A DNA stretch of 64,000 nucleotides, from assembly GCF_013349955.1 (NCBI RefSeq), contig NZ_JABVXC010000001.1:477548-541547 (forward strand). The letters run 5' to 3'. The position numbers and the translations under genes are program-made. This document shows positions 55,392 to 64,000 of this stretch, piece by piece. The notes beneath the pieces are model-generated. The model was given only the letters and a program-made list of their open reading frames with translations, was not told the origin of the DNA and searched no databases. The first letter of the stretch is position 1. Every line of letters starts with the position of its first letter. This DNA comes from Onishia taeanensis (lineage in GTDB: Bacteria; Pseudomonadota; Gammaproteobacteria; Pseudomonadales; Halomonadaceae).

Positions 55392-55856
55392 TCAGGTGAT
55401 GACGGTCACGTCATCGGCCTGATAACCGCGTTCGTTCTCGATCACGTGGTAACGCACCTTCTGGCCCTCGGCCAGGGTGCGATGCCCCTTGCCGCGGATA
55501 GCGCGAAAGTGCACGAACACATCATCCCCGCCATCGCGGGTAATGAAGCCATATCCTTTGTTGACGTTGAACCACTTGACCTCGCCGATCTCCCGGTCGT
55601 CGTCCTCGACATCGGCCAGATTGGCAAGGGTGGGTGTGAGCACATGGACCGCTACGGTCGCGACCAGGGTGACCAGAAAAACGGCGACGGCCGTGGCCAG
55701 GTAGACGAGGGCGACGCCGCCCACTTCCAGGCTGGCGAACAGCTCACGGGACAGATCCCCGCCGGTCAGGTAGATGAACAGGGCGATCAGCAGGGGCGCT
55801 GGCGCGGCTAACAGCACGCTGATCAGACTACAACGAAGTAAGACCTTTTGATTCAT
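55392..55856 (-). CDS. Membrane-anchored cold-shock-domain protein
   Basis: A 154-residue protein with two hydrophobic helices (about 8-31 and 45-72) joined by a short polar loop, a brief acidic linker ([10 protein letters not shown]), and a complete C-terminal cold-shock domain (about 88-154). The latter has RNP1 KGYGFITRD and RNP2 DVFVHF, and the usual W-F pair in [11 protein letters not shown]. Cold-shock domains bind single-stranded RNA or DNA. Here the domain would face the cytosol, tethered to the inner membrane. ATG at 55856 has CGAGG close upstream; a TTG nine codons earlier is less likely. Divergent from slyX. Confidence 0.88.
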   Translation of the reverse strand: MNQKVLLRCSLISVLLAAPAPLLIALFIYLTGGDLSRELFASLEVGGVALVYLATAVAVFLVTLVATVAVHVLTPTLANLADVEDDDREIGEVKWFNVNKGYGFITRDGGDDVFVHFRAIRGKGHRTLAEGQKVRYHVIENERGYQADDVTVIT

Positions 55857-55992
55857 GGACCTCGGTTTCTCTTGTGATGGCAATGGATGAAGGGGTCATG
55901 ACAAAACCCCACCGGCGATAACGCTGGCGGGCACAGGCTGACAAGATGAGGCGGTCGCGATGAACGGCAACACGCCACAGGAGGATACTACC

Positions 55993-56226
55993 ATGCAAGA
56001 GCACGACTGGCTCGCCCGCTTGGAAGGCATCGAAAGCCGCATCGCCTACCAAGAACACTGGCTGGACACCCTGGACCAGGCGGTCGCCGCCCAGGAAACA
56101 CGGCTGTCGGCGCTGGAGCGCATGAACGAACTGATGCAGGCCAAGCTTCGCCAACAGCAGCATGCCCTTAACGATGCAGCCGGAGAGCAGGCAAGCCCTG
56201 AAGACGAGCGTCCACCTCACTACTAG
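55993..56226 (+). CDS. slyX: SlyX family protein
   Basis: A 77-residue, mostly helical protein with a strong coiled-coil character: WLARLEGIESRIAYQEHWLD, then ETRLSALERMNELMQAKLRQQ, ending in the typical PPHY. SlyX function is unknown. The start at 55993 has an AGGAGG site 7-12 bases upstream. Shares a 136-bp intergenic region with the cold-shock gene. Confidence 0.92.
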   Translation: MQEHDWLARLEGIESRIAYQEHWLDTLDQAVAAQETRLSALERMNELMQAKLRQQQHALNDAAGEQASPEDERPPHY

Positions 56227-56240
56227 TCGCTTAGCGACAG

Positions 56241-57565
<1,325 letters not shown>

Positions 57566-57590
57566 CAAAAGAGGCGGCCCGCAGGCCGCC
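57566..57590 (-). terminator. Terminator of the peroxiredoxin gene
   Basis: On the minus strand GGCGGCC/GGCCGCC with a 4-base loop, followed by TCTTTTG, about 20 bases after the stop. Confidence 0.75.
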
Positions 57591-57609
57591 CCTTCATGCA
57601 CCTAAACGC

Positions 57610-58212
57610 TTACAGCGCTTCGGCATGCGCGCCCAGGTACTTGGCCACGCCTTCGGCGGTGTCCTTCATGCCTTCTTCGCCTTCTTCCCAGCCGGCCGGG
57701 CAGACTTCGCCGTGCTCGTTGTGGTGCTTGAGCGCCTTGACCATGCGCAGCATCTCATCAACGTTACGGCCCAGCGGCAGGTTATTGACGACCTGGTGCT
57801 GAACGACGCCGTGCTCGTCGATCAGGAAAGAAGCACGCATGGCGACGCCGGCATCCGGGTGCTCGATACCATAAGCCTGAGTGACTTCATGCTTGACGTC
57901 AGCAACGATCGGGAAGCCGACTTCACCGATGCCGCCGGCATCCGGTGAGGTCTTGCGCCATGCGTGGTGAGTGAACTGAGAATCGATGGAGACACCGATC
58001 ACTTCAACGCCCAGGTCCTTGAACGCCTGCAGACGGTTGTCGTGGGCGATGATCTCTGACGGGCAGACGAAAGTGAAGTCGAGCGGCCAGAAGAACAGCA
58101 CGCGCAGCTTGCCGTTGCTGTCGGACAGCTTGAAGTTATCGACGATTTCACCGTTGCCCAAGACGGCGGCGGTTTCGAAGTCGGGGGCCTGACGACCTAC
58201 CAGTACGCTCAT
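57610..58212 (-). CDS. 2-Cys peroxiredoxin (AhpC/TSA family)
   Basis: A 200-residue thiol peroxidase that reduces hydrogen peroxide and organic peroxides. The peroxidatic Cys50 is in PLDFTFVCPSEI and the resolving Cys171 in GEVCPAGWEEG, so it is a typical 2-Cys enzyme with a C-terminal helix (VAKYLGAHAEAL). Reductant is probably thioredoxin, with trxB downstream; no ahpF follows. The ATG at 58212 has AAGGAG upstream. A possible OxyR half-site lies about 100 bases upstream. Confidence 0.93.
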   Translation of the reverse strand: MSVLVGRQAPDFETAAVLGNGEIVDNFKLSDSNGKLRVLFFWPLDFTFVCPSEIIAHDNRLQAFKDLGVEVIGVSIDSQFTHHAWRKTSPDAGGIGEVGFPIVADVKHEVTQAYGIEHPDAGVAMRASFLIDEHGVVQHQVVNNLPLGRNVDEMLRMVKALKHHNEHGEVCPAGWEEGEEGMKDTAEGVAKYLGAHAEAL

Positions 58213-58288
58213 GCAATTCTCCTTGCTGAAATGAGTGATCAATCATGAATCGAGGTACAGCCTAAGGCCGACCTCATGAATCTGCCAA

Positions 58289-58325
58289 GTTGATATGGCC
58301 AATGGCCAATATAGCGTTTGTCTAT
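58289..58325. promoter_or_regulatory. Possible OxyR binding site upstream of the peroxiredoxin gene
   Basis: A perfect OxyR half-site ATAG-N7-CTAT (58311-58325) is followed at correct 7-base spacing by imperfect quarter-sites (CAAT, GTTG), 13 of 16 consensus bases overall. Placement relative to a minus-strand TATATT box overlapping it is unusual for an activator. Confidence 0.3.
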
Positions 58326-58437
58326 ACGGTTGCGCTGTCGCGATAGTCAGGGCACACACGACACCGTCATCGCAGACATGCCCAAGCCCATTGACCGTTC
58401 AGGGTATTACGCCTGGAACATGACGAACAGATGATGC

Positions 58438-58647
58438 CTAGACGACATCATCGTCGCGGCCAAGAGTCACGCCCTCGACCTCGCCGCTGAAGGCTGACAC
58501 GGCCACCTGCACCTGAATCGGCGCACAGCAGCGCGGACAGTCTTCCCAGGTGGCGTGGCTGCCCTGACTGGCATCGACGAGCAATTCGAAGCCCGTATCG
58601 CAGTAAGGGCAGTTCACCGCATGTGAATTCAACATTTCTTCATGCAT
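58438..58647 (-). CDS. CPXCG-motif zinc-ribbon protein
   Basis: A 69-residue protein with CPYC near residue 13 and CPRCC near 37, two Cys pairs forming a small zinc ribbon, and an acidic C-terminal part. It matches the cysteine-rich CPXCG family of proteobacteria, of unknown function. GGGAGAG lies just before the ATG. Divergent from acnA across 247 bp in which I see no other gene. Confidence 0.85.
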   Translation of the reverse strand: MHEEMLNSHAVNCPYCDTGFELLVDASQGSHATWEDCPRCCAPIQVQVAVSAFSGEVEGVTLGRDDDVV

Positions 58648-58894
58648 GCTTCTCTCCCGAGGGTGATCGCCACGCTCTTGATTACTTTATGGGGCCGAGG
58701 AGTCGCTATTTCAAGAATGCATGCGACCATGACCTACTCAGGGCATCATGCGATTCGCCTGTCACCTTCGCGTCGGTTTCCATAGGCTAGGCTTGAAAGC
58801 AGCCATCATCGTAGCCATGTCCTGAACATGTCCCATGGATGGTCATATGCTGTTGCTTGCATCATGACCTTTCGCTCGATACGAGGAGAAAACC

Positions 58895-61633
<2,739 letters not shown>

Positions 61634-61650
61634 CTGGCCTAGGCTGAAAA

Positions 61651-61728
61651 GCCAAAGCCGGCGCCGAGGTCTATCGGCGCCATAAACGAAGGCCCCGCCG
61701 GCAATGCCGGCGGGGCCTTTTTTGCTTC
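61651..61728. repeat. 78-bp direct repeat, copy 1 (acnA terminator region)
   Basis: Identical over 78 bases to 63923-64000, starting GCCAAAGCCGGCGCC and ending at the GCTTC after the terminator T-run. The second copy reaches the window edge, so the match may be longer. It has a GGCGCC...GGCGCC pair besides the terminator. Confidence 0.97.
61691..61723 (+). terminator. Intrinsic terminator of acnA
   Basis: A perfect 12-bp stem GGCCCCGCCGGC/GCCGGCGGGGCC with a 3-base AAT loop, then six T residues. Confidence 0.9.
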
Positions 61729-61898
61729 AGACACCGGATCCAGTGGTGGAAATTGTCGATGTCTTTGAGCCGGTATGGTGGCGTTTACTTGCTCGGAGGG
61801 CATGGGGCCGTTCAACAGCTAGAGCAAGGAGTGGGCATCCAGACTCGAGGCGTGGTGCCGGAGGCATTGCTGTTGGGGATGTTAATGTCCGGGATGGG

Positions 61899-62816
61899 TC
61901 AGGCACTCAGAGCAGCCTCATCCAACAACCACTCCCGGAAGGCCTTCAATCTCGGAAGGCTTCCGCACCCCGACCTGTAAACCACATAATAAGCTAGAGG
62001 AGAGACAAACTGGATATGCGGGCACAGCCGAATCAGCCTGCCGGCGGCTAGGTCGTCTCGCGCCATGACGCTGCGGGCCAGCGCAATGCCTTGCCCATCA
62101 ATTGCCGCTTGGAGCACTGCTGCAGAGTTGTTGATCTTCATCCCCCTTTTTGTAGGCGTACCGTTCATCCCAGCCGCTTCCAACCAGCTAGCCCAGGTTG
62201 GGAAACCAGCGTGTCCATCCATGGACAAGTCGTGGATTAGCGTCTGATTTGCCAGATCCTCAACCGTCATCAAGCAGCTTGGGGTGGTTTTGAGGCGAGG
62301 CGAGCAAACAGGATAAACATCCTCATCCATGAGCTTTTCTGCGACTAGTCCCGACCAGTGACCAGCACCATAACGCACACCGATATCGATCCTTTGTGCC
62401 AGGAAGTCCATGACTTTGAGCTGTGTATCAAGGCGGACGTCGGTATCTGGCCAAGCTCGATGGAAGTGCTCAATGCGTGGCAAGAGCCATTTGGCAGCAA
62501 ATGCGGGACTGACCGTTACCGTGAGAACACCGCTAGGCGAGTTTTCCTTCATTCGCTCCACGCCTAATGCAAGACGCTCGAAGCCGGCTCGAATATCCGG
62601 AAGCGCACGCTCGGCAGCCTCTGTCGCGACCAATCGTGCCTTGCCGCTTAGGCCTCGATGAAACAGGGGTGTGCCCAGCCATTGCTCAAGCGTCCTCACC
62701 AACTGTCCGACCGCTGCTGGCGTGACGTTCAGCTCTTCAGCCGCTGTAGAAAAGCTTTGATGTCGAGCACTGGCCTCAAAGGCGCGGAGTGCATTGAGGT
62801 GGACAGGCGCCGCCAT
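61899..62816 (-). CDS. LysR-family regulator (GcvA-like)
   Basis: A 305-residue LysR regulator: N-terminal winged helix-turn-helix (about 1-62; LNALRAFEASARHQSFSTAA and NVTPAAVGQLVRTLEQWLG) and a periplasmic-binding-like effector domain (about 95-300, from GVLTVTVSPAFAAKWLLPR). It resembles the GcvA subgroup. It is divergent from the SDR gene and probably controls it, as is usual for LysR pairs; the effector is unknown. Composition is more AT-rich than the flanking genes, and it lies inside the repeat-bracketed segment. The ~170 bases after its stop hold no convincing gene. Confidence 0.9.
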   Translation of the reverse strand: MAAPVHLNALRAFEASARHQSFSTAAEELNVTPAAVGQLVRTLEQWLGTPLFHRGLSGKARLVATEAAERALPDIRAGFERLALGVERMKENSPSGVLTVTVSPAFAAKWLLPRIEHFHRAWPDTDVRLDTQLKVMDFLAQRIDIGVRYGAGHWSGLVAEKLMDEDVYPVCSPRLKTTPSCLMTVEDLANQTLIHDLSMDGHAGFPTWASWLEAAGMNGTPTKRGMKINNSAAVLQAAIDGQGIALARSVMARDDLAAGRLIRLCPHIQFVSPLAYYVVYRSGCGSLPRLKAFREWLLDEAALSA

Positions 62817-62866
62817 ACCGGTAAACCTTTTCTTTATCGAACTGACACTTTATCTCGTTTGTGGCG

Positions 62867-62899
62867 CTATCGATAGGTACCAATAATTGCTTCGTACCT
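62867..62899. promoter_or_regulatory. Candidate LysR operator
   Basis: In the 187-bp gap between the divergent genes, a perfect palindrome CTATCGATAG (62867-62876) abuts an inverted repeat AGGTAC-N13-GTACCT (62875-62899). The placement suits a LysR binding region. Confidence 0.4.
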
Positions 62900-63003
62900 C
62901 AGCAGCACACCATGGGGCGGAATGGTTGATCGCATTGTTCAGAACGCTGAGACCCGGCACTCGCATTCGCCCCTTAGCCTCACTCACTATCTGGAGTATT
63001 CAA

Positions 63004-63777
63004 ATGAGCAATCAGTTTACCGGAAAGAAATTGTTAGTCGTGGGCGGCACCAGCGGCATGGGACTGGAAACCGCGCGACGCGTATTACAGCAAGGCGGTA
63101 GCGTCGTCATCGCCGGTAACCGTGCGGAAAAAACCGAACAAGCGCGTCAAGAGTTGGCAGCGCTAGGTCAAGTCAGCGCGTTGACTGCGAACCTGACAGA
63201 CGCGCAGGGCCTGAGCACCCTGCTTCAGGAAATCGAGCAGCATCACACGGATGTGGACCTTCTGGTCAACGCAGCAGGCGTGTTCGTTCCAAAGCCGTTT
63301 CTGGAGCACCAGGACGTCGATTACGACCAGTACATGCAGTTAAACAAGGCCGCGTTCTTCATCACCCAAAAAGTCGCTACCCACCTGATTGCCAATGATC
63401 GCCCCGGCGCTATCGTCAATATTGGTTCGATGTGGGGCAAGCAGGCTATTGCTGCCACTCCCTCTTCTGCGTACTCAATGGCCAAAGCGGGGCTGCATTC
63501 GCTCACGCAACACCTGGCGATGGAGCTTGCATCCAAGCATATCCGCGTCAATGCCGTATCGCCTGCCGTGGTGCAGACCCCCATTTATGAGGGGTTTATT
63601 CCCAAGGAAGAGGTGCACTCCACGCTGCAGGGCTTCAACAGTTTCCATCCAATCGGACGTGTGGGCACTCCTCAGGAAGTCGCTGAGGTCGTGGTTTTCC
63701 TGTTGTCCGACAAGGCCAGCTGGGTCACCGGTGCTATCTGGGACGTTGATGGCGGCGTTATGGCCGGTCGCAACTAA
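63004..63777 (+). CDS. Short-chain dehydrogenase/reductase, classical type
   Basis: A 257-residue Rossmann-fold oxidoreductase. Cofactor loop [13 protein letters not shown] near 12-24, VNAAGVF near 86-92, catalytic Ser in IVNIGSMWG and Tyr-Lys in [10 protein letters not shown], and the C-terminal [15 protein letters not shown]. Substrate unknown. The ATG at 63004 has GGAG upstream; a longer open frame upstream lacks a site. Divergent from the LysR gene, and like it has lower GC than the rest of the window, suggesting transfer. Confidence 0.92.
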   Translation: MSNQFTGKKLLVVGGTSGMGLETARRVLQQGGSVVIAGNRAEKTEQARQELAALGQVSALTANLTDAQGLSTLLQEIEQHHTDVDLLVNAAGVFVPKPFLEHQDVDYDQYMQLNKAAFFITQKVATHLIANDRPGAIVNIGSMWGKQAIAATPSSAYSMAKAGLHSLTQHLAMELASKHIRVNAVSPAVVQTPIYEGFIPKEEVHSTLQGFNSFHPIGRVGTPQEVAEVVVFLLSDKASWVTGAIWDVDGGVMAGRN

Positions 63778-63922
63778 CAAGCCTCTAGGCACGCCTGCCG
63801 AGCAAGTATGCCTGACCGCGCTGACCTGAATCTGCTGGAATCGGGCATCGAGCGCAGCGTGATATAGAAGCGGCGTGACGTAGAGATGGAAGAAGACAAG
63901 CGGCGCGCCCCGGGAGGGACGC

Positions 63923-64000
63923 GCCAAAGCCGGCGCCGAGGTCTATCGGCGCCATAAACGAAGGCCCCGCCGGCAATGCCGGCGGGGCCTTTTTTGCTTC
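63923..64000. repeat. 78-bp direct repeat, copy 2 (runs to the window edge)
   Basis: Exact copy of 61651-61728, including the acnA-type terminator. It is offset by 2272 bases. The bases just before it differ (a GGCGCG...CGCGCC inverted pair at 63902-63925 spans its border). Confidence 0.97.
63963..63995 (+). terminator. Intrinsic terminator after the SDR gene (copy of the acnA terminator)
   Basis: Same 12-bp stem, AAT loop and six-T run as the acnA terminator, within the second repeat copy and about 185 bases after the SDR stop. Confidence 0.85.

Noticed and set aside
61753..61980. Small plus-strand frame after acnA
   Set aside because: No ribosome-binding site or recognisable family, and its end overlaps the LysR gene on the other strand.

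Overview
The window is a GC-rich, gene-dense stretch of a gammaproteobacterial chromosome. Gene order resembles Pseudomonas: maeB/rpmE/priA/argS/SPOR/hslVU, ubiE-ubiJ-ubiB-hisE-tatABC, hemB-ppk/ppx/rho/ubiD, frr-uppS-cdsA-dxr, and map-glnD-dapC-yffB-dapD. HemB has the Mg-type active site seen in pseudomonads. Together with the many acidic proteins and GAAGCTGGAAGC-type intergenic repeats, this suggests the Halomonadaceae (Halomonas or a relative). That placement is an inference; no rRNA or other marker is present.

Layout. 1-7.9 kb: start of a malic enzyme gene, rpmE, priA, argS, an FtsN-like SPOR protein and the HslVU protease. 8-13.7 kb: a DUF971 gene, the ubiquinone genes ubiE-ubiJ-ubiB, hisE and the tatABC export operon. 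13.9-25.9 kb: hemB, ppk, a type I DAHP synthase with an unusual leader region, a folM/flavin-reductase/41-aa membrane protein operon, ubiD, rho and ppx. 26-46.8 kb, all on the minus strand: the long translation/envelope cluster rpsB-tsf-pyrH-frr-uppS-cdsA-dxr-rseP-bamA-ompH-lpxD-fabZ-lpxA-lpxB-rnhB-dnaE-accA-tilS, which links protein synthesis, isoprenoid and phospholipid precursors, outer-membrane assembly, lipid A and fatty-acid synthesis and replication. 47.2-55.3 kb: map, glnD and a lysine/DAP block (dapC, yffB-like, dapD, dapE, a small unknown). 55.4-61.7 kb: a membrane-anchored cold-shock protein, slyX, trxB, a 2-Cys peroxiredoxin, a zinc-ribbon protein and acnA. 61.7-64 kb: a LysR regulator and a divergent SDR reductase, more AT-rich than the rest and bracketed by two identical 78-bp copies of the acnA terminator region.

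The window is mostly housekeeping. The most unusual parts are: (1) the DAHP synthase leader, with two small aromatic-residue-rich reading frames, a terminator between them, and a 4-bp stop/start overlap of the second with the synthase gene; (2) the 78-bp direct repeats around the LysR/SDR cassette; (3) nested inverted elements built of heptanucleotide repeats, one of which runs into the trxB stop codon; (4) a cold-shock domain on a two-helix membrane anchor; (5) a 466-bp gap where trxA sits in pseudomonads. No rRNA, tRNA, CRISPR array or recognisable insertion sequence was seen.
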